Origin: Planococcus donghaensis MPA1U2
Lineage (GTDB): Bacteria; Bacillota; Bacilli; Bacillales_A; Planococcaceae
Direction of reading: 5' to 3'
Length of the DNA: 64,000 nucleotides
NCBI RefSeq assembly: GCF_000189395.1
Contig: NZ_AEPB01000027.1
Location: 6 to 64,005, forward strand
Part shown: in pieces, positions 8,103 through 17,349 of the stretch
Position numbering within the stretch: the first letter of the stretch is position 1
Layout: each line of letters begins with the position of its first letter
Notes under the pieces: model-generated
Seen by the model: the letters and a program-made list of their open reading frames with translations, nothing else
Databases searched by the model: none
What the model was told of the DNA's origin: nothing
Position numbers and translations under genes: made by a program

Positions 8103-8717
8103 ATGGCGATTAATCTTGTAAAAGGTCAAAAAATCGATTTAACAAAAGGACGTTCATCGCTTTCGAGCATTATGGTTGGCTTGGGCTGGGATCCAGTAGC
8201 AACCAAAAAAAGTGGAGGCTTCTTAAGTAGTCTATTAGGCGGCGGAGGCGGCGGAGCTGACGTTGACTGTGACGCGTCTGTTCTATTACTGGATGAAAAC
8301 GGCAAGTTGACTGCAAAAGAAAACTTGATCTATTTCGGTAACAAAAAAAGCAAAGACGGCAGCGTAGTCCACTCGGGTGATAACTTGACTGGGGAAGGCG
8401 ACGGCGACGATGAAATGATCAATATTGATTTGAAACGAATTTCACCGTCAATTCACCGTTTAGTTTTTGTTGTAAACATTTACAACGCACAGAAAAAGAA
8501 ACAAGATTTCGGTATGATTGAAAACGCATTTATTCGTTTAGTTGATAATCAGTCAAAAGAAGAGCTGGTTCACTATAACTTAACAGAAAACTATGCTGGC
8601 AAAATGTCGTTAATCACAGGCGAACTTTACCGTCAAGGAAATGAATGGAAGTTTTCTGCGATCGGCGAAGGCGCATCAGAACCTGATATCGGATCAATTG
8701 CAAACAAATATTCTTAA
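8103..8717 (+). CDS. TerD family protein, YceC-like
   Basis: A 204-residue TerD-domain protein, the first of three in the operon. TerD proteins bind calcium through Asp-rich loops and act in stress and tellurite resistance complexes at the membrane. Here the loop that reads GGDFDLD in the other copies is replaced by a Gly-rich insertion ([19 protein letters not shown], about residues 38-56), as in the YceC subgroup, while the second loop GEGDGDDE is intact. ATG 8103 is preferred over the upstream GTG 8094, which falls inside the GGAGAG ribosome site. The next terD starts 14 bases after the stop. Confidence 0.92.
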   Translation: MAINLVKGQKIDLTKGRSSLSSIMVGLGWDPVATKKSGGFLSSLLGGGGGGADVDCDASVLLLDENGKLTAKENLIYFGNKKSKDGSVVHSGDNLTGEGDGDDEMINIDLKRISPSIHRLVFVVNIYNAQKKKQDFGMIENAFIRLVDNQSKEELVHYNLTENYAGKMSLITGELYRQGNEWKFSAIGEGASEPDIGSIANKYS

Positions 8718-8731
8718 GGAGTGTTGAAGTA

Positions 8732-9310
8732 ATGGCAATTAATTTATCAAAAGGTCAAAAAGTAGACTTAACGAAAAGTAACCCAGGGTTATCTAAAGTA
8801 GTTGTTGGGTTAGGCTGGGATACAAATAAATACGATGGTGGACAAGACTTCGATTTAGATTCTTCCGTCTTCCTATTGAATGGTGAAGGAAAAACAGCTT
8901 CAGAAGCTGATTTCGTTTTCTATAACAATACAACCGGAGCTGCTGGTGCAGTAGAGCATACTGGAGACAACAAAACAGGCGAAGGTGACGGAGATGACGA
9001 GCAAGTAAACGTTAACTTATCAGCGATTCCTGCATCGATCGAAAAAGCGACTTTTGCAATCACGATTCATGATGCTGAAGCACGCGGTCAGAACTTTGGC
9101 CAAGTAAGCAATTCATATGTACGTATTGTAAATGGCGACACAAATGAAGAGTTAATCCGTTACGACCTCGGTGAAGATTTCTCAATTGAAACAGCTGTAG
9201 TTGTCGGTGAACTTTACCGTCATGGTGGAGAATGGAAATTTAATGCCATTGGCAGCGGTTATCAAGGTGGCTTAGAGTCGCTTGTAAAGGACTTTGGCTT
9301 AAACAGCTGA
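8732..9310 (+). CDS. terD: TerD family protein (second copy)
   Basis: A 192-residue canonical TerD protein: opening [15 protein letters not shown], first acidic loop [10 protein letters not shown], second loop GEGDGDDEQ, and the conserved [22 protein letters not shown] end. It is very similar to the third copy at 16541, less so to the YceC-like copy before it. AAGGAG precedes the ATG. A strong terminator follows the stop, so the first two terD genes may be made in excess of the rest of the operon. Confidence 0.95.
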   Translation: MAINLSKGQKVDLTKSNPGLSKVVVGLGWDTNKYDGGQDFDLDSSVFLLNGEGKTASEADFVFYNNTTGAAGAVEHTGDNKTGEGDGDDEQVNVNLSAIPASIEKATFAITIHDAEARGQNFGQVSNSYVRIVNGDTNEELIRYDLGEDFSIETAVVVGELYRHGGEWKFNAIGSGYQGGLESLVKDFGLNS

Positions 9311-9320
9311 GTAACGATGG

Positions 9321-9349
9321 AAAAGCAAGGAGACTATCTCCTTGCTTTT
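9321..9349 (+). terminator. strong intrinsic terminator inside the Ter operon
   Basis: A 13-bp perfect stem (AAAAGCAAGGAGA and its complement) with a CTA loop and trailing T run, between terD2 and the CitE-like gene. No convincing SigA promoter was found in the 67 bases between it and the next ATG, so downstream genes probably depend on readthrough. Confidence 0.85.
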
Positions 9350-9416
9350 TCTCCATTCATACACGATTGGATAATTTGAACGGGCTGTTACGGCAGCATG
9401 CCGGGAGGGATCACGC

Positions 9417-10562
9417 ATGAGACATTTTAACGGATTAACCGATTCTGATTTAAAGACCTTTTTTAAATATTCCCCGGCAGAATTTAACCGTGATACACAA
9501 CGGGAAACATTAAGTTTAGCATTAGGTGCAGCACTTTACACACCAGGATCTAGAGCAAATTTTGCTCAAAAAATTTTGAATGGTGACTATAGTAAAGGCG
9601 CATTTGCAGGCTTAACCACATTAATTATCTGCCTAGAAGATGCAGTAGCTGATACGGAACTAGAGCAAGCCGAAAAAAATGCAATAAGTGAATTTAAAAA
9701 GCTTGAAAAGGCAAATGCGGATCAATTGGCAGCCGGCCCTATTTTGTTCTTGCGGATTCGTACGCCAGATCAATTGGATAAGTTGATCCAAAATGCAGAC
9801 ACCGCTTTAAGCGTTGTTACTGGAATTGTCTTTCCAAAATGCTCACCTAAAACGCTACCTGTGTTTTTTAAAGCACTAGATCGCGCGAGTAAAGCAGCGG
9901 GCAGAAAGCTTTATGCTTTGCCTTTACTTGAAACAAAAGAAGTACTTTATAGTGAGTCTCGAGAACAAACATTAGCGGAATTATATAAAATTATACAGCG
10001 AGAAGCCGAACGAATTTTGACTGTTCGCGTTGGAGCAACCGATTTTTCCAGTTTGTATGGCTTGCGGCGTCCAGCAGAACGAACAATTTATGATGTTCAC
10101 ATTATTCGAGACTGCCTGATTGCCATACTAAACCAGTTTGGTCGCTCAGAAGATGGGTTCACCGTTTCAGGACCTGTTTATGAACATTTTTCAATCGGTG
10201 AGCAACTTTGGCTTTCTTCAAAACCTGAACAAACTTTGTGGGAAGAAGTTCAATTGGATATTTTGAATGGATTTAAAGGGAAAACTTGCATTCATCCGTC
10301 TCAAATTTCAATTGTTAACGCCGGACACATCATATCGTTAGAAGCTTATGAAGATGCCAAATTGATCCTTAATGAAAGCCGGGGAAGAAATGGTGTTTTG
10401 CAAAGCCCTAAACGCAATAAAATGAACGAAGTAAAACCGCATTTGAGTTGGGCTAAAAAAGTAGTCGCTCAAGCGGAAGTCTATGGGGTGCTGAATGAAA
10501 ATTATCAACCAATCGACGTCCTCAATCATCTCCGGGCGAACCAATTATCAAATCAATACTAA
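9417..10562 (+). CDS. HpcH/HpaI aldolase / citrate lyase (CitE-like) family protein of the Ter system
   Basis: A 381-residue protein of the CitE-like aldolase superfamily (TIM barrel). It shows LEDAVADTELEQAE near residues 70-83 (acidic metal-binding segment), an Arg-containing strand FLRIRTPDQL, ETKEV, and the late GKTCIHPSQISIVN motif typical of CitE. Family enzymes make or break C-C bonds on CoA thioesters or 2-oxoacids with Mg2+. In Ter operons it is thought to supply a step in making a nucleoside-like metabolite; the substrate is unknown. It has a GGGAGGGA ribosome site and its end overlaps the next gene by 68 bases. Confidence 0.87.
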   Translation: MRHFNGLTDSDLKTFFKYSPAEFNRDTQRETLSLALGAALYTPGSRANFAQKILNGDYSKGAFAGLTTLIICLEDAVADTELEQAEKNAISEFKKLEKANADQLAAGPILFLRIRTPDQLDKLIQNADTALSVVTGIVFPKCSPKTLPVFFKALDRASKAAGRKLYALPLLETKEVLYSESREQTLAELYKIIQREAERILTVRVGATDFSSLYGLRRPAERTIYDVHIIRDCLIAILNQFGRSEDGFTVSGPVYEHFSIGEQLWLSSKPEQTLWEEVQLDILNGFKGKTCIHPSQISIVNAGHIISLEAYEDAKLILNESRGRNGVLQSPKRNKMNEVKPHLSWAKKVVAQAEVYGVLNENYQPIDVLNHLRANQLSNQY

Positions 10563-11865
10563 CTTATGGGATAACTTAGCGATGAATATTTCAGTTACAG
10601 ATGCTTATCCTGGGCTTTCACCAGAGTCTCTTTTTTCTGTAGCTTTGCGAGTCAATAAAAAACGTCAGTTTTTATTTGTCAGTAAGCTAATCGCCAAACA
10701 TTTAGCTGTAAACCCTTCCGTAGCACTTGGGACCGGGACGTTACTAGCTTCTTTGTTAATGGAAAGAGCGGGTCTTGCTGGATATTCTAATACAGCTCAT
10801 CTTGTTGAAATGATTGAAACAGGAAACATCAATCGTGAACTAAGCATCGAGTCACTCGAATTCAAAAAAGCATTGCCAGAAAAAACGGTTTTTATCGGAA
10901 TGGCAGAAACAGCGACGGGCCTTGGTCACTCGGTTTTTCAACATTTCGAGAAAGCTGCTTATCTTCATACAACCCGTGAAGAAATTGATGGCATGACCCC
11001 ATCTTTTGTCTTTGAAGAAGAACATTCCCACGCAACTTCCCATAAAGTATATGCACCTTCAGGAATGCTTGAGGAAGCTGAAACTATTGTGCTAATTGAC
11101 GACGAAATTTCAACGGGCAATACTTTATTGAATTTGGTTTGTGCATTAGACGATCAATTTTCAGGGAAAAACTACGTGTCGCTGTCGATTCTCGATTGGC
11201 GAAATGCTAGTCAACAAGAAAAAATAGAAACAGCAATAAAAGAGCGAGGCATTAACTTGCAAATCTTGTCGTTAATGTCCGGTGAATTTGAGTTAGTTCA
11301 TAGCAAAGCGCCTGAAGAACCTGTAGATGCGTTACTAAACGGCACAGGACAAAGAGTTCCAACTATCGAAATAAACGAAAACAAGTTATCGGCTGTTTCA
11401 AAAACAAAACAACAGTATATTTCGTACACGGGGCGCTTTGGCCTAACGAGTAAAGAACACGATGAAATCACAAGTTGGGCAGAAACTGCAGCATCGCAAG
11501 TGGCTAAAAAAAGCGACAAAGCATTGGTCATTGGAGTAGGCGAGAATATGTATTTGCCCATACGTTTTGCTTTAGCATTAGGAGGCAATTCACGTGTACA
11601 GACAACGACGCGCAGTCCGATTTTTGCCGCAAAGACAACAGGTTATCCAATTCAAGAAAAAGCGAAGTTTAATTTACCAGATGCCGAAGGGATAAGCCAA
11701 TTTATCTATAATTTGAATGAATTGGATATTGATCGGATTTATTTGCTTGCTGAATCGGTTGTTAACACCGCCGAATGGCAGCCGTTACTTGCTTATTTGG
11801 AAGAAAAAGCACCAGTAGAATGGATATCTCTAACAACGACCAAAAGGAGTGAAGAAATCGAATGA
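10495..11865 (+). CDS. phosphoribosyltransferase with C-terminal TRSP domain (Ter system)
   Basis: A 456-residue protein. A type I PRTase domain is marked by ETIVLIDDEISTGNT, the PRPP-binding motif with Asp202-Asp203 and the TGNT loop. The C-terminal part (about 310-456) carries the signature TRSP at residues 372-375, which gives the TRSP domain its name. It is expected to join PRPP to a base-like acceptor. ATG 10495 lies within the end of the CitE-like gene; the sequence before the internal ATG 10582 (TNYQINTNLWDNLAMNI) looks like genuine family sequence, so the long form is preferred. It overlaps the StiP-like gene by 4 bases. Confidence 0.87.
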   Translation: MKIINQSTSSIISGRTNYQINTNLWDNLAMNISVTDAYPGLSPESLFSVALRVNKKRQFLFVSKLIAKHLAVNPSVALGTGTLLASLLMERAGLAGYSNTAHLVEMIETGNINRELSIESLEFKKALPEKTVFIGMAETATGLGHSVFQHFEKAAYLHTTREEIDGMTPSFVFEEEHSHATSHKVYAPSGMLEEAETIVLIDDEISTGNTLLNLVCALDDQFSGKNYVSLSILDWRNASQQEKIETAIKERGINLQILSLMSGEFELVHSKAPEEPVDALLNGTGQRVPTIEINENKLSAVSKTKQQYISYTGRFGLTSKEHDEITSWAETAASQVAKKSDKALVIGVGENMYLPIRFALALGGNSRVQTTTRSPIFAAKTTGYPIQEKAKFNLPDAEGISQFIYNLNELDIDRIYLLAESVVNTAEWQPLLAYLEEKAPVEWISLTTTKRSEEIE

Positions 11866-12971
11866 TAGCTACCGGTTTAGTGAAAACGAGTTATCCGAAA
11901 GAAGACATCACTTTCCTATTGAAAGATGTAAGCGAAGTATTTACTGAAAGTACATTAGAAGAGCGTGAAAAAGCAGTTCAAACAGGGGCTCATTATGCAG
12001 AGCGCCTGCCAATGGAATATCGTCCTTCTGACGAATATACAAAGCTTTATCACGAAACAGTAGTAAAAACAAAAGAGCAATTGGCTTATTTAGTGGGGCT
12101 TGTAACACGTCGTATTTTTATGAACGCAGGAACAGATGATATTGTCCTGGTTTCTTTAGCGCGTGCAGGCAGTCCAATCGGTATTTTAATTCGCCGGTAT
12201 GCTGAAAAAGTTCTGAATATGGATTGGCCACATTATAGTGTATCGATTTTGCGTGACAAAGGAATCGATGAAAAAGCAATCGATTCAATTCGTGCTGCAC
12301 ATCCGACAAGCCGTATTCAATTTGTGGATGGCTGGACCGGAAAAGGCGCGATTCAAAAAGAATTGACTAAAGCAGTAAATCATTTGAATCAGACGAAAAA
12401 AATGGATTTGCATGACGATATGGCTGTACTTGCCGACCCTGGAGCGTGTGCAGTATTATTCGGCACGCGTGAAGACTTTCTTATTCCAAGTGCATGCCTG
12501 AATGCTACGGTATCCGGACTGGTCAGTCGAACCATTTTAAACAAACTGTATATTGGTGAAGATGACTTTCATGGGGCAAAGTTTTATGGTGAATTGCTAG
12601 AAGAAGATTTATCAAATGACTTTGTTGACCAAGTTACTAGTTGTTTTAAGGACACGCGAGAGAGAGTCGAAAAAGATGCTGTTTCAACTCCTGTTACAGC
12701 AGAAAGAACATGGCAAGGCATGAAAGAAGTCGAAGAAATTGGCCAGCAAATGTATCAGGAAACCGACTATCATTTGATCAAACCGGGTGTTGGTGAAACG
12801 ACACGTGTTTTACTACGGAGAAGTCCTTGGAAAGTACTTGTTAACAGCTTGGAAAATCCAGATGTCCATCATATTTTAATGCTGGCAAAAGAAAAAGATG
12901 TGCCGGTCGAAGTAGTTCCTGACTTGTTTTATCGTGCAATTGGTTTAATCCGATCAGGTAAAGAAATATGA
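11862..12971 (+). CDS. StiP/PELOTA-type phosphoribosyltransferase of the Ter system
   Basis: A 369-residue protein usually named 'cysteine protease StiP family'. The visible core is PRTase-like: VLVSLARAGSPIG (about 96-106) and FVDGWTGKG (154-162), resembling a PRPP loop. The last 60 residues (HHILMLAKEKDVPVEVVPD) look like the PELOTA_1 RNA-binding-like domain. Comparative genomics of Ter systems treats it as a second PRTase; I see no convincing protease triad. The start overlaps the previous stop and the end overlaps the next start by 4 bases (ATGA), so translation is coupled. Confidence 0.83.
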   Translation: MIATGLVKTSYPKEDITFLLKDVSEVFTESTLEEREKAVQTGAHYAERLPMEYRPSDEYTKLYHETVVKTKEQLAYLVGLVTRRIFMNAGTDDIVLVSLARAGSPIGILIRRYAEKVLNMDWPHYSVSILRDKGIDEKAIDSIRAAHPTSRIQFVDGWTGKGAIQKELTKAVNHLNQTKKMDLHDDMAVLADPGACAVLFGTREDFLIPSACLNATVSGLVSRTILNKLYIGEDDFHGAKFYGELLEEDLSNDFVDQVTSCFKDTRERVEKDAVSTPVTAERTWQGMKEVEEIGQQMYQETDYHLIKPGVGETTRVLLRRSPWKVLVNSLENPDVHHILMLAKEKDVPVEVVPDLFYRAIGLIRSGKEI

Positions 12972-13780
12972 CGGTATTATTTGCAAGCGACTTAGACCAA
13001 ACCTTAATCTATTCCCGAAATTCAATGGGGATGGAGGTCACTGAAGAAGAGCTAGTAGAAGTAGAGCGTTATGAGGGGAAACCTTTGTCATTTATGACAA
13101 AAAAGAGTCAATCGGCATTATGGAATATTGGCGATTCTGCTTTTTTTCTGCCGGTGACAACGCGTACGCAAGCTCAGTACGAGCGGGTAACCGGTATTTT
13201 TGAAGGGCAACATCCACAGTTTGCAGTTATTTCTAATGGAGCGGTTATTTTAGAAAATGGTCATCCGATTAAAGAATGGTCCGACCAAATTCGCCAAACG
13301 TGCATAAACCGTAAAACCATTATAGAAGAATTGCTACCGGAAATTGAACGTCATTTCTCTGAGGATTGGGTACTAAAAGTTAGAGAAGCAGATGATTGGT
13401 TTGTTTATTTAATCATCGATCGTGCTCGGTTTCCGGAAGACAAGTTGGATTTTTACACGGCCACTCTTAAAAAGCTTGGCTGGGGATTATCGCTTCAAGG
13501 CAGAAAACTTTATTTTATGCCAGAAAGCATTACGAAAGCAGGGGCAATGGAGTATATTAAGAAACGTATAGGGGCAAATTATGTCTTTGCTGCTGGAGAT
13601 TCGTTATTGGATTTGGATTTATTAGAAAGCGCCAATTACGGCATGCTTGCAGCTCACGGTGAAGCTGCGAAAAATGCAGTTTCAGTTTCAGCGCATATTC
13701 ATAAGACAGAAAATTACGGCATTAAGGCAGGCGAGGAAATTTTAGCTCGTGTTGCTGAAATAGCAATGCAACGCCAGTAA
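12968..13780 (+). CDS. HAD family hydrolase of the Ter system
   Basis: A 270-residue haloacid-dehalogenase phosphatase. Motif I is SDLDQTLIYS (Asp8 nucleophile, Asp10 acid), motif II lies in VISNGA (about 90-95), and motif IV is AAGDSLLDLDLL. The cap between motifs II and III suggests a Cof/sucrose-phosphatase-like type IIB enzyme. Within the block it would dephosphorylate the product of the two PRTases, giving a nucleoside-like compound (inference). It begins at an ATGA overlap with the StiP-like gene. Confidence 0.87.
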   Translation: MTVLFASDLDQTLIYSRNSMGMEVTEEELVEVERYEGKPLSFMTKKSQSALWNIGDSAFFLPVTTRTQAQYERVTGIFEGQHPQFAVISNGAVILENGHPIKEWSDQIRQTCINRKTIIEELLPEIERHFSEDWVLKVREADDWFVYLIIDRARFPEDKLDFYTATLKKLGWGLSLQGRKLYFMPESITKAGAMEYIKKRIGANYVFAAGDSLLDLDLLESANYGMLAAHGEAAKNAVSVSAHIHKTENYGIKAGEEILARVAEIAMQRQ

Positions 13781-13804
13781 GCAACAAAGCAAGGAGAGAT
13801 TCCG

Positions 13805-15418
13805 ATGGTTCAGTTGAATCCAATCCCCGCTAAAACCTGGGATCCGGAGAAAATCGGGGAATGGCTGAAAAAACCGATTGTGGATCACAGTGAAACGAAA
13901 ATTGAAGAGAACAGCATTACCTATCCTCAATTGCTTGGCCAAATTACAGGTATGACACTTGATGCGGATGAATATTTCGCTTCAATTTATGATGTTATAG
14001 AAGCGTCAGAAGGCCGGTTAATTCGACTTTCTGACAAGATGAACAAACATATTGAACAAGAGCGTTTGCGAACACTTCAGGATTTGTTTGAAATGAACAA
14101 AAAAGAAAAAGGCTTATCACCCAATCGCATGACAGCTTTTCTTGATGGCAAAGGATTGCTTCCTAAGTTAAAAGATGCAGACCTTAATAGACGTTTGCGG
14201 CTTGTGTTGATTGATATTCTGAAAGCGTTTCAAGCGCAATCAGGTGGGGATACGACGCATTCTTCTTTTCGTCGCGTAACGACAGACTTGGTTAAGTGGA
14301 TGTTTAATCATATCGAACCTGAAATTGAAAAATTAGAGTTAGAAAAAGGCTTGCCGGGCTTTTTGTGGTATGGCAGTGTGACGGAAAGTGAGAATTGGTT
14401 TTTAAAGTTAGCAGTTGATTTTGGTTTTCATGTTATTGTTTATGACCCAAAAGGAGAACGGTGGTTTGAGAAGGCTGTTGGGAGTGAGGGGCTCCATAGC
14501 CATAGTTTCCAAGTAAATGCCGATTCTCTCCTACCTTTCCCGGAAGAAAAGCCGAAACGTGTAGGAACGGTCGCTTACCGAGCTACGCAAGAAGTAGATC
14601 GGTTATTGCATCACGATGATTCTGGACTATATAAACCATTCCAATTCAAATCTTATTTGACGCAATCTGTTCGCTTGAAGACCACAATGGACGAAGCATT
14701 CATGCTTGCTAAAGAACGTGCAATGGTTCGACCATCCTTTTCAGTAGGGAGTGAGCGAGTCAACATTCCTGTTGTTTTCTCAAAAGTAATGGGCATTGAA
14801 AAAGATCGTAAACGCTTTTGGGACAATGTTCATAACTTGACGGAACGTGAAGACACGAAATTGATTCGAAGTTTTCCGTTTATCGAAGAACGAAAAGGCA
14901 ACCAGCAATTTCATTACCGAGCAGCGCTTGGGAAAAATGGAAAACTTGATCCGGAGAAGATGAAAACGGCACATTGGTGGAAATACAATAAATTGCCGGA
15001 TGGTGTGCAGACGGCGATTGCTGCTGCAATTGCAAGGCATGTAGAAAAGCCGATACTGCAGCCTCAAGGCAGCGAATCGTTTGAAGAGTTGCAGCTATAT
15101 GCTTTTTCGCAATCGATGTCGTTACCAGATTCGGTCATTCAGTTGATTCAATTGTTTGATTATCCGCAATTTGTGCCAACGATGTTGTTTTATAACGAAG
15201 AAAAAGATGGTGAATTGAGCCGGGCGGATGCCAATGCTATCGCGCTCATCCATGTATTTGGACTTGATGTAATTGTCATCAATCCTCAAGGGCATCAAGA
15301 TATTGAAAGATGGATAGACGCAGAGTCATTTGACACACACTGGCTCGATGAGCGGAGCTTTAACGAGCCATACCGTGAGCCTTCTGTAGTGAAGAAAATC
15401 TTTAAAAAATGGCTATAG
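13805..15418 (+). CDS. yceG: YceG family protein (Ter/toxic-anion operon component)
   Basis: A 537-residue soluble protein equivalent in place and length to B. subtilis YceG, encoded just before the TelA-like gene as in yceG-yceH. No enzymatic motif is obvious; it is rich in charged helices with no signal peptide or membrane span. Comparative work links it to TelA and TerD in a membrane-associated stress complex. AAGGAGAGA stands 8 bases before the ATG. The function remains unknown. Confidence 0.83.
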   Translation: MVQLNPIPAKTWDPEKIGEWLKKPIVDHSETKIEENSITYPQLLGQITGMTLDADEYFASIYDVIEASEGRLIRLSDKMNKHIEQERLRTLQDLFEMNKKEKGLSPNRMTAFLDGKGLLPKLKDADLNRRLRLVLIDILKAFQAQSGGDTTHSSFRRVTTDLVKWMFNHIEPEIEKLELEKGLPGFLWYGSVTESENWFLKLAVDFGFHVIVYDPKGERWFEKAVGSEGLHSHSFQVNADSLLPFPEEKPKRVGTVAYRATQEVDRLLHHDDSGLYKPFQFKSYLTQSVRLKTTMDEAFMLAKERAMVRPSFSVGSERVNIPVVFSKVMGIEKDRKRFWDNVHNLTEREDTKLIRSFPFIEERKGNQQFHYRAALGKNGKLDPEKMKTAHWWKYNKLPDGVQTAIAAAIARHVEKPILQPQGSESFEELQLYAFSQSMSLPDSVIQLIQLFDYPQFVPTMLFYNEEKDGELSRADANAIALIHVFGLDVIVINPQGHQDIERWIDAESFDTHWLDERSFNEPYREPSVVKKIFKKWL

Positions 15419-15439
15419 CCAAAGAGGGAGTGAGAACGG

Positions 15440-16522
15440 ATGACCAATATGCCAGATCAAATCGAACAACAAGAATTGGTGATGAAGGATGAAAACCAAT
15501 TAAAAGTTCAGTTGAAAAAAGATCCTGAAGTTCTTCAATTAGCTGAAAAAATCGACCCGAAAAACCAAATTGCTTTATTGGAATTTGGCCGTGAGCCAGC
15601 CAATGAAATTTCCGCTTTTACAGGGAAAGTATTAAATTCCGTTCAAGCAAATAGCATGGAAGAGTCTAGTGAATTACTGAAACAATTAGGTAAAATCATG
15701 GACAAATTCGATAAGAAAGATTTCGTTGAAAAGAAAGGCTTCCTCAACAAAATCTTTAACAAAGGCAATAAAGTAATCGAACAATTGTTTAATAAGTACC
15801 AAACGATGGGAACTGAAATCGACAAAGTATACGTTGAAATTACAAAGTATGAAGGCGAAATGAAAAAATCGACAACAACTTTAGAAGAACTATACAACCA
15901 GAACTTCAATTACTTTATGGAGTTAGAAAAATACATCGCAGCAGGTGACATTAAAGTTGAAGAACTAAAAGCTCAAGAGCCTGCAGTTCGTGCAAAAGCA
16001 GAATCTGGGGATCAAATGGCATTAATGGAACTAAACTCTCTACAAAATGCCATTGAGCTTTTAGAGCAACGCGTGTACGACTTGGAAATGGCCAAACAAG
16101 TTTCTTATCAGTCGGCGCCTCAAATCCGTATGCTACAGCGCGGGAACACAAAACTAATCGGAAAAATCAACTCAGCTTTTGTGACGACTATTCCGATTTT
16201 TAAAACAGGCTTAATCAATGCCATCGCAGCTAAGCGTCAAAACTTAGTGGCCGAATCGATGAGTGAATTGGATCGCCGCACGAACGAAATGCTACTTAAC
16301 AATGCCAACGACATTTCACGTCAAAGTGTTGATATTGCGAGAATGTCTGGTCAACCGAGCATCAAGATTGAAACCATTGAACAGACATGGGAAACTATTA
16401 TGCAAGGGATGAACGACACACGCGAAATTGAGCAAGAAAACCGTAAAATGCGTGAAGAAGGACGTCTCCGCATCGAAGAACTACAGAAGAAATACGAAGA
16501 TGCTCAACGCAAAGCTAAATAA
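15440..16522 (+). CDS. yceH: toxic anion resistance protein, TelA/YceH-like
   Basis: A 360-residue mainly helical, highly charged protein of the TelA/KlaA family. Coiled-coil-like stretches run through most of it (for example residues 125-230 and the last 50). There is no signal peptide. TelA proteins accompany TerD in tellurite and toxic anion resistance; the molecular role is not settled. Length matches YceH (about 363). It sits between yceG and the third terD with short gaps. Confidence 0.92.
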   Translation: MTNMPDQIEQQELVMKDENQLKVQLKKDPEVLQLAEKIDPKNQIALLEFGREPANEISAFTGKVLNSVQANSMEESSELLKQLGKIMDKFDKKDFVEKKGFLNKIFNKGNKVIEQLFNKYQTMGTEIDKVYVEITKYEGEMKKSTTTLEELYNQNFNYFMELEKYIAAGDIKVEELKAQEPAVRAKAESGDQMALMELNSLQNAIELLEQRVYDLEMAKQVSYQSAPQIRMLQRGNTKLIGKINSAFVTTIPIFKTGLINAIAAKRQNLVAESMSELDRRTNEMLLNNANDISRQSVDIARMSGQPSIKIETIEQTWETIMQGMNDTREIEQENRKMREEGRLRIEELQKKYEDAQRKAK

Positions 16523-16540
16523 CTAGAGGAGGAATTTACG

Positions 16541-17119
16541 ATGTCAGCAATTAACCTTTCAAAAGGACAGAAAATCGATTTAACAAAAACAAATCCAGGT
16601 CTTACAAAAGTGGTCGTTGGTTTAGGCTGGGATACTAACAAATACAGCGGTGGCGGCGATTTCGATTTAGACGCATCTATTTTCTTAGTAGGTGAAAATG
16701 GCAAATCACGCGGACCAGAAGACTTTGTATTCTATAACAACCTTGAAGGCGGAAATGGTTCTGTTGTTCACACCGGTGATAACTTGACTGGTGAAGGAGA
16801 AGGCGACGATGAACAAGTAATCGTAGATTTACCAAACGTTCCTGCCGATATTCATAAAGTGGTATTTACTGTAACGATTCACGAGGCAGACAGCCGCGGA
16901 CAAAACTTTGGTCAAGTTTCAAATGCATTTATCCGTATTGTAAACGAAAACTCAAACGAAGAACTTATCCGTTATGATCTTGGCGAAGATTTCTCAATCG
17001 AAACAGCACTAGTGGTTGGCGAATTATACCGTCATGGCAACGAATGGAAATTTAACGCAATTGGCAGTGGCTACCAAGGTGGCCTTGCAGCATTAGTAAA
17101 TGATTTTGGCTTAAGCTAA
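16541..17119 (+). CDS. terD: TerD family protein (third copy)
   Basis: A 192-residue canonical TerD with both acidic loops ([10 protein letters not shown] and GEGEGDDEQ) and the ending [22 protein letters not shown]. It is clearly a paralogue of the second copy at 8732, yet separated from it by seven genes. AGAGGAGGAA is an ideal ribosome site. It is the last gene of the operon and is followed by a strong terminator. Confidence 0.95.
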   Translation: MSAINLSKGQKIDLTKTNPGLTKVVVGLGWDTNKYSGGGDFDLDASIFLVGENGKSRGPEDFVFYNNLEGGNGSVVHTGDNLTGEGEGDDEQVIVDLPNVPADIHKVVFTVTIHEADSRGQNFGQVSNAFIRIVNENSNEELIRYDLGEDFSIETALVVGELYRHGNEWKFNAIGSGYQGGLAALVNDFGLS

Positions 17120-17127
17120 TAAACCTT

Positions 17128-17157
17128 ACCGTCCATCAAGCACTTTTGATGGACGGT
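17128..17157 (+). terminator. terminator of the Ter operon
   Basis: A perfect 12-bp stem (ACCGTCCATCAA and its complement), 6-base loop and T run, 9 bases after the terD stop. Confidence 0.92.
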
Positions 17158-17274
17158 TTTTCTATGCTGATTTTTTTAGAAACAAAAAGTAAAGTAGAAA
17201 TAGACGGGCTTGATTGAATTATGAAATTTTTTTTGATTTTCTTGAAGTCTTATGGCTGTTAGGTTTGCGGAAAG

Positions 17275-17288
17275 TGGAAACGCTTGCA
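17275..17288 (+). promoter_or_regulatory. cre site (CcpA binding) upstream of the serine operon
   Basis: TGGAAACGCTTGCA fits the cre consensus TGNAANCGNTNNCA at every defined position. Its centre is about 67 bases upstream of the predicted transcript start, a position more typical of CcpA activation than of roadblock repression. Confidence 0.6.
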
Positions 17289-17313
17289 AAATAATCTTAA
17301 TATTTTTTATATA

Positions 17314-17342
17314 TTGACAATGGTTTTTTCGCTGTATATGAT
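17314..17342 (+). promoter_or_regulatory. SigA promoter of the serine operon
   Basis: TTGACA, 17 bases, TATGAT: perfect -35 and 5/6 -10. The expected start near 17349 leads into the T-box leader. Confidence 0.8.
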
Positions 17343-17349
17343 GGAGTCA

